The notes beneath the pieces are model-generated. The model was not told where the DNA came from and searched no databases. It saw only the letters and a program-made list of their open reading frames with translations. Source: Methylobacterium sp. Leaf99 (lineage in GTDB: Bacteria; Pseudomonadota; Alphaproteobacteria; Rhizobiales; Beijerinckiaceae). From it: a DNA stretch of 64,000 nt. Shown piece by piece: positions 1 through 9,659 of the stretch; position 1 is the first letter of the stretch; the number at the start of each line of letters is the position of its first letter. Made by a program: the position numbers and the translations under genes. The stretch covers positions 1 through 64,000 of the forward strand of contig NZ_LMMU01000002.1 of assembly GCF_001422375.1 (NCBI RefSeq), in the 5' to 3' direction.

Positions 1-17
1 CGACGCTCTTCCGATCT
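1..17 (+). other. Illumina sequencing adapter remnant
   Basis: The first 17 bases, CGACGCTCTTCCGATCT, are identical to the 3' end of the standard Illumina read-1 adapter. This is not genomic DNA. It marks the untrimmed end of an assembled contig. Confidence 0.95.
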
Positions 18-100
18 CTTACGCCCGTATCCGGATGCAGTCCGGTGTCCTGCCGCTGCACGGAATCGGCCCATTCGCAGTTGTGTGAATCCGGTAGCCT
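18..100. other. Untrustworthy contig end, probably chimeric
   Basis: This stretch lies between the adapter and the recognisable end of tuf. In the tuf frame there is a stop codon (TAG) at 95-97, and no EF-Tu residues can be read upstream of about 101. I recognise nothing in it. A chimeric or mis-assembled read end is the simplest explanation. Confidence 0.7.
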
Positions 101-202
101 ACCCTCATCGTGCCCGTCGCCATGGAAGAGAAGCTGCGCTTCGCCATCCGTGAAGGCGGACGCACCGTCGGCGCCGGCGTCGTCGCCGCCATCAACGAGT
201 AG
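101..202 (+). CDS. tuf: Elongation factor Tu, C-terminal fragment (5' part missing)
   Basis: EF-Tu carries aminoacyl-tRNA to the ribosome. Only the last 33 residues are present, including the family's C-terminal run [17 protein letters not shown] and the stop at 200-202. The reading frame upstream is broken by an in-frame stop and loses similarity, so the gene is cut by the contig end rather than naturally truncated. In this position, just before rpsJ, tuf is the normal end of the str operon. Many proteobacteria carry two near-identical tuf copies, a common reason for an assembly to break here. Confidence 0.9.
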   Translation, partial: TLIVPVAMEEKLRFAIREGGRTVGAGVVAAINE

Positions 203-290
203 TCTTCCGTCAACGGTCACGTCTGCAGGGAACGACAGAGGGGCGGGTCCTCGCGCCCGCCCCATCCTCGTCCCGCCAAGGTTTCAGGTC

Positions 291-599
<309 letters not shown>

Positions 600-649
600 G
601 TCCCGCGGGGATTTAGAGCTTACCGTAAATCGCGCGAGGGGAGACACCT

Positions 650-1387
650 ATGCGCTCAGGCGTCATCGCACAGAAGGTCGGCATGACCCGCATCTTTACG
701 GATGCAGGCGAACATGTCCCGGTCACAGTGCTTAAAATCGATCAATGCCAGGTGGTTGCCCACCGTACCGTCGAGAAGAACGGCTACGTCGCCCTTCAGG
801 TCGGCGTCGGCAAGGCCAAGGTGAAGAACGTGTCGGCTGCCGAGCGCGGCCGGTTCGCGGTCGCCAAGGTCGAGCCCAAGCAGAAGCTCGCCGAGTTCCG
901 CGTGTCGGAAGACAAGCTGATCCCGGTCGGCGCCGAAATCACCGCCGACCACTTCATCCCGGGCCAGTTCGTCGACGTGACGGGCACCACCACGGGTAAG
1001 GGGTTCGCCGGCGGCATGAAGCGCTGGAACTTCGGCGGTCTGCGCGCCACCCACGGCGTGTCCGTGTCGCACCGCTCCATCGGTTCGACCGGCGGCCGTC
1101 AGGACCCGGGCAAGACCTTCAAGAACAAGAAGATGCCCGGTCACATGGGTGTCGACAGGGTCACGACCCAGAACCTGCGCGTCGTCCGCACGGACGTCGA
1201 GCGCGGTCTGATCCTGGTCGAAGGTGCGGTTCCCGGCGTCGCCGGCGGCTGGATCCAGATCCGCGACGCGGTGAAGCGCAAGCTCCCCGCGGACGTTCCG
1301 CAGCCTGGCAAGTTCCGTGAGCTGGGCGCCGCGCCCGTCTCCGACGCCCCGGCTCCCGAGGCTCCCGCTTCCGAGGAGAACGCGTGA
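650..1387 (+). CDS. rplC: 50S ribosomal protein L3
   Basis: 245 residues. The N-terminus [15 protein letters not shown] and the central loop around [21 protein letters not shown] are diagnostic of L3, an early assembly protein near the peptidyl transferase centre. The C-terminus carries an Ala/Pro/Glu-rich tail (about residues 226-245) longer than in E. coli, a feature I associate with Methylobacterium-type L3. A purine-rich ribosome site (GAGGGGAG) precedes the ATG. The stop overlaps the start of rplD. Confidence 0.98.
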   Translation: MRSGVIAQKVGMTRIFTDAGEHVPVTVLKIDQCQVVAHRTVEKNGYVALQVGVGKAKVKNVSAAERGRFAVAKVEPKQKLAEFRVSEDKLIPVGAEITADHFIPGQFVDVTGTTTGKGFAGGMKRWNFGGLRATHGVSVSHRSIGSTGGRQDPGKTFKNKKMPGHMGVDRVTTQNLRVVRTDVERGLILVEGAVPGVAGGWIQIRDAVKRKLPADVPQPGKFRELGAAPVSDAPAPEAPASEENA

Positions 1388-2007
1388 TGAAGCTCGATAT
1401 CACCACCCTCGACGGCGCCGGAGCCGGTTCCGTCGAGCTCGACGAGACCATCTTCGGCCTCGAGCCCCGCGTGGACCTGCTCCAGCGCATGGTGCGCTGG
1501 CAGCTCGCCAAGCGCCAGGCCGGCACCCACGCGGTCAAGAACCGCTCGGACGTCAACCGGACCCGCAAGAAGCTGTACAAGCAGAAGGGCACCGGCAACG
1601 CCCGTCACGGCGCCGCCTCCGCTCCGCAGTTCCGCGGCGGTGGTCGGGCCTTCGGTCCGGTCGTGCGCTCCCATGCCCACGACCTGCCGAAGAAGGTCCG
1701 CGCGCTGGCCCTCAAGCACGCCCTGTCGGCGAAGGTGAAGGATTCCACCCTCATCGTCATCGACGACGTGAAGCTCGAGGACGGCAAGACCAAGAACCTC
1801 GCCGCCCGCTTCGAGAAGATGGGTCTGTCGAGCGCGCTGTTCATCAGCGGGTCCGAGGTCGACGTGAACTTCGGTCGCGCCGCCCGGAACATCCCGATGA
1901 TCGACGTGCTTCCGATCCAGGGCATCAACGTCTACGACATCCTGCGCCGCGACAAGCTCGTGCTGACGCGCGCAGCGATCGATGCGCTGGAGGCGCGTTT
2001 CAAATGA
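1387..2007 (+). CDS. rplD: 50S ribosomal protein L4
   Basis: 206 residues with the L4 signature [20 protein letters not shown] in the loop that lines the exit tunnel. I take the ATG at 1387, which overlaps the rplC stop as TGATG. A GTG at 1384 is also possible and would add one residue. The gene ends in an ATGA overlap with rplW, so rplC, rplD and rplW are likely translationally coupled. Confidence 0.97.
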   Translation: MKLDITTLDGAGAGSVELDETIFGLEPRVDLLQRMVRWQLAKRQAGTHAVKNRSDVNRTRKKLYKQKGTGNARHGAASAPQFRGGGRAFGPVVRSHAHDLPKKVRALALKHALSAKVKDSTLIVIDDVKLEDGKTKNLAARFEKMGLSSALFISGSEVDVNFGRAARNIPMIDVLPIQGINVYDILRRDKLVLTRAAIDALEARFK

Positions 2008-2300
2008 GTGCCGATCCGCGCCACTACGACATCATCGTCTCCCCGGTCATCACCGAGAAGGCGACGAACCTCACCGAACAGAACAAGGTCGTTTTCCGGG
2101 TTGCCCCGAAGGCGACGAAGCCGCAGATCAAGGAAGCGGTCGAGAAGCTGTTCGACGTCAAGGTGACGGGCGTGAACACGCTCGTGACCAAGGGCAAGAA
2201 GAAGATTTTCCGCGGGCTTCGCGGACAGCGTTCGGACGTGAAAAAAGCGATCGTGACCCTCGCCGAGGGTGAAACGATCGATGTCACGACCGGCCTCTGA
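2004..2300 (+). CDS. rplW: 50S ribosomal protein L23
   Basis: 98 residues. It reads [21 protein letters not shown] and contains the [17 protein letters not shown] segment typical of L23. L23 lies at the tunnel exit and is the docking site for trigger factor and SRP. The start overlaps the stop of rplD by four bases (ATGA). An open frame extends far upstream of this ATG, but that part is a shadow of rplD. Confidence 0.97.
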   Translation: MSADPRHYDIIVSPVITEKATNLTEQNKVVFRVAPKATKPQIKEAVEKLFDVKVTGVNTLVTKGKKKIFRGLRGQRSDVKKAIVTLAEGETIDVTTGL

Positions 2301-2327
2301 GACAAGTCGGGTTAAGGATTACCACCG

Positions 2328-3164
2328 ATGGCCTTGAAGACATTCAAACCGGTCACGCCGAGCCTTCGCCAGCTCGTGCTCGTCGACCGCCGTGAGCTCT
2401 ACAAGGGCAAGCCGGTCAAGAAGCTCACCGAGGGCAAGTCGTCGTCGGGCGGCCGCAACAACCTCGGCCGCATCACCGTCCGCTTCCGCGGCGGCGGTCA
2501 CAAGCGCACCCTGCGCAATGTCGACTTCAAGCGTCGCATGCAGATGGGCGTGAGCGCCACCGTCGAGCGGATCGAGTACGATCCGAACCGCACGGCGTTC
2601 ATCGCGCTGATCGCGTTCCCGGACGGCACGCAGAGCTACATCATCGCGCCCCAGCGCCTGTCGCCGGGTGACAAGGTGATCGCGGCCGAGCAGGTCGACA
2701 TCAAGCCGGGCAATGCCGGTCCCGTCGGCAACATGCCCGTCGGCACCATCGTGCACAACGTCGAGCTGAAGATCGGCAAGGGCGGCGCCATCGCCCGCTC
2801 CGCCGGCAACTACGCCCAGATCGTCGGGCGCGACCAGGGTTACGTCACCCTGCGCCTGAACTCGGGCGAGCAGCGCCTGGTCCACGGTCAGTGCTTCGCC
2901 AGCGTCGGCGCGGTGTCGAACCCGGACCACATGAACATCTCGCTCGGCAAGGCGGGCCGCAATCGCTGGCTCGGCAAGCGCCCGCACGTCCGCGGCGTCG
3001 CCATGAACCCGGTCGATCACCCGCACGGCGGCGGTGAGGGACGCACCTCGGGCGGCCGTAACCCGGTCACCCCCTGGGGCGTTCCCACGAAGGGGAAGAA
3101 GACCCGCTCGAACAAGCGGACCGACGTCTTCATCCTGTCCAGCCGTCACAACCGCAAGAAGTAA
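2328..3164 (+). CDS. rplB: 50S ribosomal protein L2
   Basis: 278 residues, full length. L2 is needed for subunit association and peptidyl transfer. The conserved C-terminal block is present ([18 protein letters not shown], about residues 222-239), including the near-universal histidine of the HPHGGGEG loop. An AAGGA ribosome site precedes the ATG. rpsS begins 5 bases after the stop. Confidence 0.98.
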   Translation: MALKTFKPVTPSLRQLVLVDRRELYKGKPVKKLTEGKSSSGGRNNLGRITVRFRGGGHKRTLRNVDFKRRMQMGVSATVERIEYDPNRTAFIALIAFPDGTQSYIIAPQRLSPGDKVIAAEQVDIKPGNAGPVGNMPVGTIVHNVELKIGKGGAIARSAGNYAQIVGRDQGYVTLRLNSGEQRLVHGQCFASVGAVSNPDHMNISLGKAGRNRWLGKRPHVRGVAMNPVDHPHGGGEGRTSGGRNPVTPWGVPTKGKKTRSNKRTDVFILSSRHNRKK

Positions 3165-3169
3165 CCATC

Positions 3170-3448
3170 ATGGCACGCTCGCTCTGGAAGGGGCCGTTCA
3201 TCGACGGCTACCTCCTCAAGAAGGCTGAGACCGCACGCGGATCCAGCCGCAACGAAGTCATCAAGATCTGGAGCCGCCGCTCCACGATCCTGCCGCAGTT
3301 CGTCGGGCTCACCTTCGGTGTGCACAACGGGCAGAAGCACATCCCGGTCTACGTGTCCGAGGAAATGGTCGGCCACAAGTTCGGCGAGTTCTCGCCGACG
3401 CGGACCTTCCACGGTCACGCGGCCGACAAGAAGTCGAAGAGGCGCTGA
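3170..3448 (+). CDS. rpsS: 30S ribosomal protein S19
   Basis: 92 residues, the usual length. It starts [18 protein letters not shown] and carries the conserved block [19 protein letters not shown] and the C-terminal [16 protein letters not shown]19 forms a complex with S13 in the 30S head. It lies 5 bases after rplB and 2 bases before rplV. Confidence 0.98.
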   Translation: MARSLWKGPFIDGYLLKKAETARGSSRNEVIKIWSRRSTILPQFVGLTFGVHNGQKHIPVYVSEEMVGHKFGEFSPTRTFHGHAADKKSKRR

Positions 3449-3450
3449 AC

Positions 3451-3837
3451 ATGGGCAAGCCCGCCACTCCCCGCGCGCTCCCCGAGAACGAGGCTCAGGC
3501 CGTCGCGCGCATGCTGCGCGTCAGCCCGCAGAAGCTCAATCTCGTCGCGCAGCTCATTCGCGGCAAGAAGGTCGAGTCGGCCCTCGCCGATCTCGAATTC
3601 TCCCGCAAGCGGATCGCCCGCGAGGTCAAGAAGTGCCTCGAGAGCGCCATCGCCAACGCCGAGAACAACCACAATCTGGACGTCGATGACCTCATCGTCG
3701 CCCAGGCGTTCGTCGGCAAGGCCCTCGTGCTCAAGCGCTTCCACGCTCGGGCCCGCGGCCGCGGCGCCCGCATCCTGAAGCCCTTCGCGAACCTCACCAT
3801 CGTGGTGCGCGAAGTCCCGACCGCCGAAGCGGCGTGA
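3451..3837 (+). CDS. rplV: 50S ribosomal protein L22
   Basis: 128 residues. The family pattern [26 protein letters not shown] is recognisable from residue 20. L22 spans the subunit and its beta-hairpin narrows the exit tunnel, where macrolide resistance mutations occur. The ATG is 2 bases after the rpsS stop, so translation is probably coupled. Confidence 0.97.
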   Translation: MGKPATPRALPENEAQAVARMLRVSPQKLNLVAQLIRGKKVESALADLEFSRKRIAREVKKCLESAIANAENNHNLDVDDLIVAQAFVGKALVLKRFHARARGRGARILKPFANLTIVVREVPTAEAA

Positions 3838-3847
3838 GGAGGACCTG

Positions 3848-4588
3848 ATGGGCCAGAAAGTCAATCCGATCGGTCTGCGGCTCGGTATCAACCGGACCTG
3901 GGACTCCCGCTGGTTCGCCCAGAAGGGTGAATACGCCAAGCTCATGCATGAGGACGTCGCCATCCGCGCCGCCCTCATGAAGCAGCTCAAGCAGGCTGCC
4001 GTCTCGAAGATCGTCATCGAGCGTCCGCACCGGAAGTGCCGCGTCACCATCCACTCGGGTCGTCCGGGCGTGGTGATCGGCAAGAAGGGCGCGGACATCG
4101 AGAAGCTGCGCAAGCTCGTCGGCAGCCTGACCAAGGCCGACGTGACCATCAACATCGTCGAGGTGCGCAAGCCCGAGATCGACGCCACCCTGGTGGCCGA
4201 CTCGATCGCCCAGCAGCTCGAGCGCCGTGTCGCCTTCCGTCGCGCCATGAAGCGCGCCGTGCAGTCGGCCATGCGCCTCGGGGCCGAGGGCATCCGGATC
4301 AACTGCTCCGGTCGTCTCGGCGGTGCCGAGATCGCCCGCCAGGAGTGGTACCGCGAGGGCCGCGTGCCCCTGCATACCCTCCGGGCCGATGTCGATTACG
4401 GTGTCGCCACCGCCTTCACGACCTACGGGACGTGCGGGATCAAGGTCTGGGTGTTCAAGGGCGAGATCCTCGAGCACGACCCGATGGCACAGGATAAGAA
4501 GGCGCAGGAAGAGGGTGGCCGTTCGGGCGGCCGTCGCGAGCGCGATGGCGAGGGTGGCCGCGAGCGCGGCCGGCGCGAGCACGCCTGA
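3848..4588 (+). CDS. rpsC: 30S ribosomal protein S3
   Basis: 246 residues. It starts [18 protein letters not shown] and contains a type II KH domain with the motif [15 protein letters not shown] (about residues 76-90). S3 helps form the mRNA entry channel. The C-terminus is extended by an Arg/Gly/Glu-rich tail (about residues 215-246), a variable feature of the family. A strong GAGGAGG ribosome site precedes the ATG. Confidence 0.98.
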   Translation: MGQKVNPIGLRLGINRTWDSRWFAQKGEYAKLMHEDVAIRAALMKQLKQAAVSKIVIERPHRKCRVTIHSGRPGVVIGKKGADIEKLRKLVGSLTKADVTINIVEVRKPEIDATLVADSIAQQLERRVAFRRAMKRAVQSAMRLGAEGIRINCSGRLGGAEIARQEWYREGRVPLHTLRADVDYGVATAFTTYGTCGIKVWVFKGEILEHDPMAQDKKAQEEGGRSGGRRERDGEGGRERGRREHA

Positions 4589-4636
4589 CGGCGTGTTCGT
4601 GACCCCGTCGCCCTAGAAAGGTGTTGAGAGGCTGCC

Positions 4637-5050
4637 ATGTTGCAACCCAAGAAGACCAGGTTCCGTAAGCAGTTCAAGGGTCGCATCCACGGTGCGGCCA
4701 AGGGCGGCTTCGACCTCAACTTCGGGACCTTCGGCCTGAAGGCCATCGAACCCGAGCGCATCACCGCGCGGCAGATCGAGGCGGCCCGCCGCGCGATCAC
4801 CCGCGAGATGAAGCGCCAGGGCCGCGTCTGGATCCGGATCTTTCCGGACGTTCCGGTCACGGCCAAGCCCACCGAAGTCCGCATGGGCTCCGGTAAGGGT
4901 GCTCCCGAATTCTGGGCTGCCCGCGTGCATCCCGGTCGTATCATGTTCGAAGTCGACGGCGTGGCCGAAGACGTCGCGAAGGAGGCCCTGCGCCTCGGCG
5001 CGGCCAAGCTTCCGATCCGCACGCGCGTCGTTCAGCGCATCGCTGACTGA
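4637..5050 (+). CDS. rplP: 50S ribosomal protein L16
   Basis: 137 residues, standard length. [16 protein letters not shown] and the [15 protein letters not shown] block identify L16, which organises the A-site region of the 50S subunit. A GAGAGG ribosome site lies upstream. The 48-base gap from rpsC is the largest so far in the S10 operon, but I see no terminator in it. Confidence 0.98.
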   Translation: MLQPKKTRFRKQFKGRIHGAAKGGFDLNFGTFGLKAIEPERITARQIEAARRAITREMKRQGRVWIRIFPDVPVTAKPTEVRMGSGKGAPEFWAARVHPGRIMFEVDGVAEDVAKEALRLGAAKLPIRTRVVQRIAD

Positions 5051-5062
5051 GGGGAGGGGATC

Positions 5063-5278
5063 ATGAAGTCGTCACAGAGACAGTCGGATCTCGCCGCCCT
5101 GTCGCCCGATCAGCTGACCGACGAGTTGCTCAGCCTGAAGAAGGAGCAGTTCAACCTGCGCTTCCAGGGCGCCACCGGCCAGCTCGAGAACGTCGCGCGC
5201 GTCCGTGAAGTCCGCCGCGATATCGCCCGCGTCCGTACGCTCCAGCGTCAGAAGACGCTGAAGTCCGCGCAGGCCTGA
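5063..5278 (+). CDS. rpmC: 50S ribosomal protein L29
   Basis: 71 residues. The helical protein contains the family motif [20 protein letters not shown]29 sits beside L23 at the tunnel exit. A GAGGGGAGGGG stretch gives a strong ribosome site. rpsQ follows after 10 bases. Confidence 0.96.
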   Translation: MKSSQRQSDLAALSPDQLTDELLSLKKEQFNLRFQGATGQLENVARVREVRRDIARVRTLQRQKTLKSAQA

Positions 5279-5288
5279 GGAGTACACC

Positions 5289-5549
5289 ATGCCGAAGCGC
5301 GTATTGCAGGGCGTCGTCGTCAGCGACAAGGGCGAGAAGACCATCGTCGTGAAGGTGGAGCGTCGCTTCACCCACCCGGTGATGAAGAAGACCGTCCGTC
5401 GCTCGAAGAACTACCACGCCCACGACGAGACCAACGTCGCCAAGGTCGGCCAGACCGTGTCGATCGAGGAGTGCCGTCCGTTCTCGAAGACCAAGACCTG
5501 GCAGCTGGTCTCCGGCGCCACGTCGGAGGCTCCCGCCGCCGAGGCGTGA
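5289..5549 (+). CDS. rpsQ: 30S ribosomal protein S17
   Basis: 86 residues. It starts [18 protein letters not shown] and ends its OB-fold with [22 protein letters not shown]17 binds 16S rRNA early in assembly. In most alphaproteobacteria rplN follows directly. Here an intrinsic terminator and a minus-strand toxin-antitoxin pair come first, and rplN is 1.1 kb away. Confidence 0.97.
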   Translation: MPKRVLQGVVVSDKGEKTIVVKVERRFTHPVMKKTVRRSKNYHAHDETNVAKVGQTVSIEECRPFSKTKTWQLVSGATSEAPAAEA

Positions 5550-5574
5550 GCGTTCCAAAGGGACGAACCTTGAG

Positions 5575-5605
5575 AAACGGGCGCAGGATTCTGCGCCCGT
5601 TTTTC
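5575..5605 (+). terminator. Intrinsic terminator after rpsQ
   Basis: A perfect 12-bp stem (AAACGGGCGCAG with CTGCGCCCGTTT), a 4-base loop and a run of T at 5600-5604. It is well placed to end or attenuate S10 operon transcription before the toxin-antitoxin genes, whose transcripts run towards it from the other side. Confidence 0.85.
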
Positions 5606-5618
5606 GTTTGAGCCGGAC

Positions 5619-5942
5619 TCAAGCGAAGCCGAGGAAGACGGCGAGCGACCGGGTGACCGAGAGCATGGTGGCGTCGTCAAGGGTTCCGAACCCGGCGCCG
5701 AGCCTGTCGCGCCGAACCGACATGGCCTTGTCGATCATCACGAACGACGGTTTGCGCAGGCCGTTCTCCGGTGTTGGCTGAACAGGAAGCCGGATCAGGG
5801 GCGCATCCACGGGCGTCCCCGATATGAGGAGGACGGTGACGGTACCCGTGTCCGTGAATCGATCGGACTGGATCACGAGGGCGGGGCGCGGCTTACCGAA
5901 ATCACCGGCCAGGGCCACCGTCACCAGGTCGCCCCGCGTCAT
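5619..5942 (-). CDS. MazF/PemK-family endoribonuclease toxin
   Basis: 107 residues. MTRGDLVTVALAGDFGKPRPALVIQSD is the characteristic MazF/PemK N-terminus: a basic residue and GD turn, then KPRPALV. Proteins of this fold cleave mRNA and are neutralised by a partner antitoxin. The start overlaps the stop of the upstream antitoxin gene (ATGA at 5939-5942), as usual for such pairs. A longer open frame extends upstream but it overlaps the antitoxin. The gene is transcribed against the ribosomal operon that surrounds it. Confidence 0.85.
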   Translation of the reverse strand: MTRGDLVTVALAGDFGKPRPALVIQSDRFTDTGTVTVLLISGTPVDAPLIRLPVQPTPENGLRKPSFVMIDKAMSVRRDRLGAGFGTLDDATMLSVTRSLAVFLGFA

Positions 5943-6163
5943 GCCGCGGTGTCGTCGTCGAGGTCGATCAGGGCCGCATCCAGGAAGACGGAGAGCGCCG
6001 GGTCGGCGGCATCGATGGCTGCGACGGCGCGAGCCTGCTGGCGGCATTCCTCTGCGAACCCAGGCCGGCGCGTGTCGGGGACCCAGATCTGGACCGGACG
6101 CAGACCGGCGGCGCGCAAGGCGTCGCGCCGCCGTTGCACCCGCAGCCTCACAGGCATCGCCAT
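5939..6163 (-). CDS. MazE-family antitoxin (DUF3018 type)
   Basis: 74 residues. The sequence LRAAGLRPVQIWVPDTRRPGFAEECRQQA matches the short antitoxin family annotated as MazE-like or DUF3018, which normally precedes a MazF toxin. I chose the ATG at 6163 because GGAGGA lies 6 bases upstream. A second ATG two codons later (6157) is possible, and an upstream extension is less likely. The acidic C-terminus (DAALIDLDDDTAA) fits a disordered toxin-binding tail. Confidence 0.8.
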   Translation of the reverse strand: MAMPVRLRVQRRRDALRAAGLRPVQIWVPDTRRPGFAEECRQQARAVAAIDAADPALSVFLDAALIDLDDDTAA

Positions 6164-6637
6164 GACGGCCTCCTCCGATTCGTGCCACACGATATGTTGC
6201 CGCTGTCCCCGGCATCGTCAACGCGGCCTCGCCTGCGCCGGGGCCCCCCTCGGTTCGGTGTCCGCTGAACCGAGCGACCCGTTGAGGGATATGGCGTTCG
6301 GAACGGCCGCATGCCGAATCGGCCGAAGCGGGGAGGGGCCGCGTCCTGACCCGGTGGATGTCCCGGACGGCATAGCCGCCCGGACCCCGGCCCCCGCGAG
6401 CGCCCTCCTGGCCGTTTTTCCTTGCGCATCCCCGCCGCCCGGTGTAGTGGGCATGCCTTCGCGACAGTTGAGAAGGGTGTTCGCGCCCTTCGAACGCGGT
6501 GACCGCGCCGGTGTGAGAGCACCGATTGCGCGGTGCTTCATATGAGCCGGGGACATCAGATCCCCCTCAGGCGTCGTCCGCCGGACAATACCGTCCGCGT
6601 GCGGAAACCCGCCTGAAACAAAGAAAGGTCACTGCCC
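6164..6637. other. Non-coding stretch upstream of rplN
   Basis: About 470 bases with no convincing gene; frames open here lack ribosome sites and family features. It must hold the promoter of the toxin-antitoxin pair (minus strand) and probably one for rplN onward (plus strand), because an intrinsic terminator follows rpsQ. A candidate plus-strand promoter is listed at 6422-6450. Confidence 0.6.
6422..6450 (+). promoter_or_regulatory. Candidate promoter for the rplN-secY block
   Basis: TTGCGC and TAGTGG separated by exactly 17 bases. The same -10-like hexamer TAGTGG at the same spacing occurs behind a perfect TTGACA upstream of rpsM (13191-13219), which strengthens both. The predicted start would leave an untranslated leader of about 180 bases before rplN. 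Confidence 0.45.
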
Positions 6638-7006
6638 GTGATCCAGATGCAGACGAATCTGGACGTCGCCGACAACTCGGGTGCACGCCGTGTGATGTGC
6701 ATCAAGGTTCTGGGCGGGTCGAAGCGTAAGTATGCCGGCGTCGGCGACATCATCGTGGTCTCGGTCAAGGAAGCGATTCCCCGGGGTCGCGTGAAGAAGG
6801 GCGACGTCATGAAGGCGGTCGTGGTGCGCACGGCCAAGGAAGTGAAGCGTCCCGACGGTTCGGTGATCCGCTTCGACAAGAACGCCGCCGTTCTGATCAA
6901 CAATCAGAAGGAGCCCATCGGCACCCGCATCTTCGGACCGGTGCCGCGCGAGCTTCGCGCCCGCAACCACATGAAGATCATCTCGCTCGCGCCGGAGGTG
7001 CTGTAA
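6638..7006 (+). CDS. rplN: 50S ribosomal protein L14
   Basis: 122 residues with a GTG start: [22 protein letters not shown] is the conserved L14 beginning, so the internal ATG at 6647 is not used. It contains [14 protein letters not shown]14 lies at the subunit interface. It is the first gene of the spc block here. The stop overlaps the rplX start (TAATG). Confidence 0.98.
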   Translation: MIQMQTNLDVADNSGARRVMCIKVLGGSKRKYAGVGDIIVVSVKEAIPRGRVKKGDVMKAVVVRTAKEVKRPDGSVIRFDKNAAVLINNQKEPIGTRIFGPVPRELRARNHMKIISLAPEVL

Positions 7007-7320
7007 TGGCCGCTAAGGTCAAGAAGGGCGACACGGTCGTCGTTCTCACCGGTCGCGACAAGGGTCGCTCCGGCGAGGTCACCCAGGTGCTCCCCAAGGA
7101 AGACCGCGCCTTCGTGCGTGGGATCAACCTGGTCAAGAAGCACCAGAAGCAGACGCAGAACCAGGAAGGCGGCATCGTCTCCAAGGAAGCTGCGATCCAG
7201 CTCTCGAATCTCGCGTTGCAGGACGCGAACGGCAAGCCGACTCGCGTGGGTTTCCGCATCCTCGAAGACGGACGCAAGGTTCGCTTCGCCAAGACCACGG
7301 GGGATCAGATCGATGGCTGA
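7006..7320 (+). CDS. rplX: 50S ribosomal protein L24
   Basis: 104 residues with the KOW motif [20 protein letters not shown] near the N-terminus. L24 is an assembly initiator near the tunnel exit. It overlaps the stop of rplN by one base and the start of rplE by eight bases, so the three genes are probably translated as a coupled unit. Confidence 0.97.
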   Translation: MAAKVKKGDTVVVLTGRDKGRSGEVTQVLPKEDRAFVRGINLVKKHQKQTQNQEGGIVSKEAAIQLSNLALQDANGKPTRVGFRILEDGRKVRFAKTTGDQIDG

Positions 7321-7879
7321 GGCAAACAAGGACGATTACGTCCCGCGCCTGCGCAAGCACTATGACGAGGTCGTTCGTCAGAAGCTGATCGAAGAGTTCG
7401 GCTACGCCAACCCGATGCAGGTTCCGACGGTCTCCAAGATCGTCATCAACATGGGTGTGGGCGAGTCCACCGCCGATTCGAAGAAGGCCTCCATCGCCGC
7501 CGGCGACCTGGCCCTCATCGCCGGCCAGAAGCCCGTCATCACCAAGGCCCGCAAGGCCATCGCGACCTTCAAGGTCCGCGAAGGCATGCCCATCGGCTGC
7601 AAGGTGACCCTGCGCCGCCAGCGCATGTACGAGTTCATGGACCGCCTGATCACCATCGCGCTTCCCCGCGTGCGTGACTTCCGCGGCCTGAACCCGCGCT
7701 CGTTCGACGGCAACGGCAACTACGCCCTCGGCCTCAAGGAGCACCTCGTGTTCCCGGAGATCTCGTACGACAAGGCCGAGGCCACCTGGGGCATGGACAT
7801 CGTCATCCAGACGACGGCCCGCACCGACGCGGAGGCGCGCGCGCTCCTCTCGCAGTTCCGATTCCCGTTCCGGCAGTGA
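7313..7879 (+). CDS. rplE: 50S ribosomal protein L5
   Basis: 188 residues. The ATG at 7313 lies inside the end of rplX and gives [31 protein letters not shown] and the loop [17 protein letters not shown] identify L5, which binds 5S rRNA and contacts P-site tRNA. A 7-bp inverted repeat (TGAGACC at 7877-7883, GGTCTCA at 7890-7896) begins at the stop codon. Confidence 0.97.
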   Translation: MAEANKDDYVPRLRKHYDEVVRQKLIEEFGYANPMQVPTVSKIVINMGVGESTADSKKASIAAGDLALIAGQKPVITKARKAIATFKVREGMPIGCKVTLRRQRMYEFMDRLITIALPRVRDFRGLNPRSFDGNGNYALGLKEHLVFPEISYDKAEATWGMDIVIQTTARTDAEARALLSQFRFPFRQ

Positions 7880-7918
7880 GACCCGTCTAGGTCTCATACG
7901 CGGACACCGGAGAGAGAA

Positions 7919-8224
7919 ATGGCAAAGAAAAGCTCCATCGAGAAGAACAAGCACCGCGAAGCGCTGGTCAAGCTCTATGCTCCCAAGCGCAAGGCCCTGC
8001 TTGCCACGGCGAACGATCAGTCCCTCGAGATGGAGGAGCGCTTCGAGGCGCGCCTCAAGCTCGCGGAACTGCCCCGCAACTCGTCGCCCACCCGCGTCCG
8101 CAACCGCTGCGGCATGACCGGCCGTCCGCGTGCCTTCTATCGCAAGATGGGCATCTCGCGCATCGCGCTGCGCGAACTCGGCAACCAGGGTCTGATCCCC
8201 GGTCTCGTCAAGTCGAGCTGGTAA
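7919..8224 (+). CDS. rpsN: 30S ribosomal protein S14
   Basis: 101 residues, the long zinc-independent form: the four-cysteine cluster of the short form is absent. The C-terminal block [20 protein letters not shown] is diagnostic. S14 is a late assembly protein in the 30S head. A GAGAGA ribosome site precedes the ATG. Confidence 0.97.
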   Translation: MAKKSSIEKNKHREALVKLYAPKRKALLATANDQSLEMEERFEARLKLAELPRNSSPTRVRNRCGMTGRPRAFYRKMGISRIALRELGNQGLIPGLVKSSW

Positions 8225-8236
8225 GGAGCAACCACC

Positions 8237-8632
8237 ATGGTCAACGATCCCGTGGGTGACATGCTCACCCGCATCCGCAACGGTCAGCAGCGCCGCCGCA
8301 ACGTCGTCCAGACGCCCGGTTCGCGCCTGCGCGCCAGCGTCCTCGACGTTCTGAAGTCCGAGGGCTACATCCGCGACTACGCGACCACGGATTACGGCAA
8401 CGGCCGCACCGAGTTCGCCATCGAGCTGAAGTACTACGACGGCCAGCCCGTCATCCGCTCGATCCAGCGCGTGTCGAAGCCCGGCCGCCGCGTCTACTCG
8501 TCCGTGGGCGAGCTGCCGCGCGTCGCCGACGGTCTCGGCGTCACCATCGTGTCCACCCCGCAGGGCGTCATGGCCGACCACGAGGCGCGCGAGCGCAACG
8601 TCGGCGGTGAAGTGCTCTGCAAGGTGTTCTGA
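8237..8632 (+). CDS. rpsH: 30S ribosomal protein S8
   Basis: 131 residues. [18 protein letters not shown] at the start and the C-terminal [20 protein letters not shown] identify S8. In E. coli S8 represses the spc operon by binding its own mRNA near rplE. I did not identify an equivalent site here. The gene lies 12 bases after rpsN. Confidence 0.97.
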   Translation: MVNDPVGDMLTRIRNGQQRRRNVVQTPGSRLRASVLDVLKSEGYIRDYATTDYGNGRTEFAIELKYYDGQPVIRSIQRVSKPGRRVYSSVGELPRVADGLGVTIVSTPQGVMADHEARERNVGGEVLCKVF

Positions 8633-8656
8633 TCTCGGACTTGGAGGAATAAGGCG

Positions 8657-9190
8657 ATGTCTCGCGTAGGCAAGAAGCCCGTTCCCGTCCCGTCCGGTGT
8701 GACGGCCACGGTGACCGGTCAAACGGTAACAATGAAGGGCTCCAAGGGTGAGCTCCAGTTCGTCGTCCCCAGCGTGGTCGACGTGAAGTTCGAGGACGGC
8801 GCCGTCTCGGTGCAGCCCCGGAACCAGACCAAGCAGGCTCGCTCGCTGTGGGGCACGTCGCGTGCCCAGGTGGCGAACCTCGTCGAGGGCGTCTCCAAGG
8901 GCTTCGAGAAGAAGCTCGAGATCACCGGCGTCGGCTATCGTGCCGCCATGGCCGGCAAGGCGCTGAAGCTCTCCCTCGGCTACAGCCACGACGTGGAATA
9001 CGAGATCCCCGCGGGGATCACCATCGCCGTGCCGAAGCCCACCGAGATCGTCGTCTCCGGCATCGACCGGCAGGTGGTCGGTCAGGTGGCGGCCGAGATC
9101 CGCGAATACCGCTCCCCCGAGCCCTACAAGGGCAAGGGCGTGAAGTACGCGGGTGAGTTCATCTTCCGCAAGGAAGGCAAGAAGAAGTAA
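8657..9190 (+). CDS. rplF: 50S ribosomal protein L6
   Basis: 177 residues. It starts [19 protein letters not shown] and ends with the [25 protein letters not shown] block that marks L6. L6 has two similar alpha-beta domains and lies near the factor-binding site. A TTGGAGGAATAAGG stretch gives a good ribosome site. Confidence 0.98.
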   Translation: MSRVGKKPVPVPSGVTATVTGQTVTMKGSKGELQFVVPSVVDVKFEDGAVSVQPRNQTKQARSLWGTSRAQVANLVEGVSKGFEKKLEITGVGYRAAMAGKALKLSLGYSHDVEYEIPAGITIAVPKPTEIVVSGIDRQVVGQVAAEIREYRSPEPYKGKGVKYAGEFIFRKEGKKK

Positions 9191-9202
9191 GGGCCGGCCA
9201 AC

Positions 9203-9565
9203 ATGTCACGCAAAATCGATGCACTCGACCGCCGCAAGGCGCGTGTGCGCCGCGCGCTGCGGGCGGCGGCCAACGGACGTCCGAGACTTTCGGTGTTCCG
9301 TTCCTCGAAGCAGATCTACGTTCAGGTCATCGACGACGCGGCGGGCACCACGCTCGCCTCGGCGTCCAGCATCGAGAAGGATCTCCGCGGCGGTCTCAAG
9401 ACCGGCGCGGACGTGGCGGCGGCCCAGGCCGTCGGCAAGCTCGTCGCCGAGCGCGCCAAGGCCGCCGGCGTCACCAAGGTGATCTTCGATCGCTCGGGCT
9501 ACCTCTACCACGGGCGCGTCAAGGCGCTTGCCGACGCCGCCCGCGAGGGTGGCCTCGAGTTCTAG
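9203..9565 (+). CDS. rplR: 50S ribosomal protein L18
   Basis: 120 residues. [24 protein letters not shown] and the C-terminal [24 protein letters not shown] identify L18, which binds 5S rRNA with L5. A 12-base spacer separates it from rplF. A strong hairpin follows the stop. Confidence 0.97.
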   Translation: MSRKIDALDRRKARVRRALRAAANGRPRLSVFRSSKQIYVQVIDDAAGTTLASASSIEKDLRGGLKTGADVAAAQAVGKLVAERAKAAGVTKVIFDRSGYLYHGRVKALADAAREGGLEF

Positions 9566-9575
9566 GACCGGCGGG

Positions 9576-9599
9576 GAGGGGACGGTGCGCCGTCCCCTC
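9576..9599 (+). other. Hairpin between rplR and rpsE
   Basis: A perfect 10-bp stem (GAGGGGACGG with CCGTCCCCTC) with a 4-base loop and no T run. It lies in the 94-base gap between rplR and rpsE. Without a T tract it is not a classical terminator. RNA processing, stabilisation or partial attenuation are possible. Confidence 0.7.
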
Positions 9600-9659
9600 G
9601 TTCATGACGAATCAAGCGAGCGGGCCCGCCGCCCGCGCCAGTGAGATGGAAGTGTAAAC

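Noticed and set aside
5943-6221. A 200-codon version of the first MazF toxin
   Set aside because: The extension overlaps the whole antitoxin gene in another frame. The toxin family begins at MTRGDL, and the ATGA overlap fits the usual layout.
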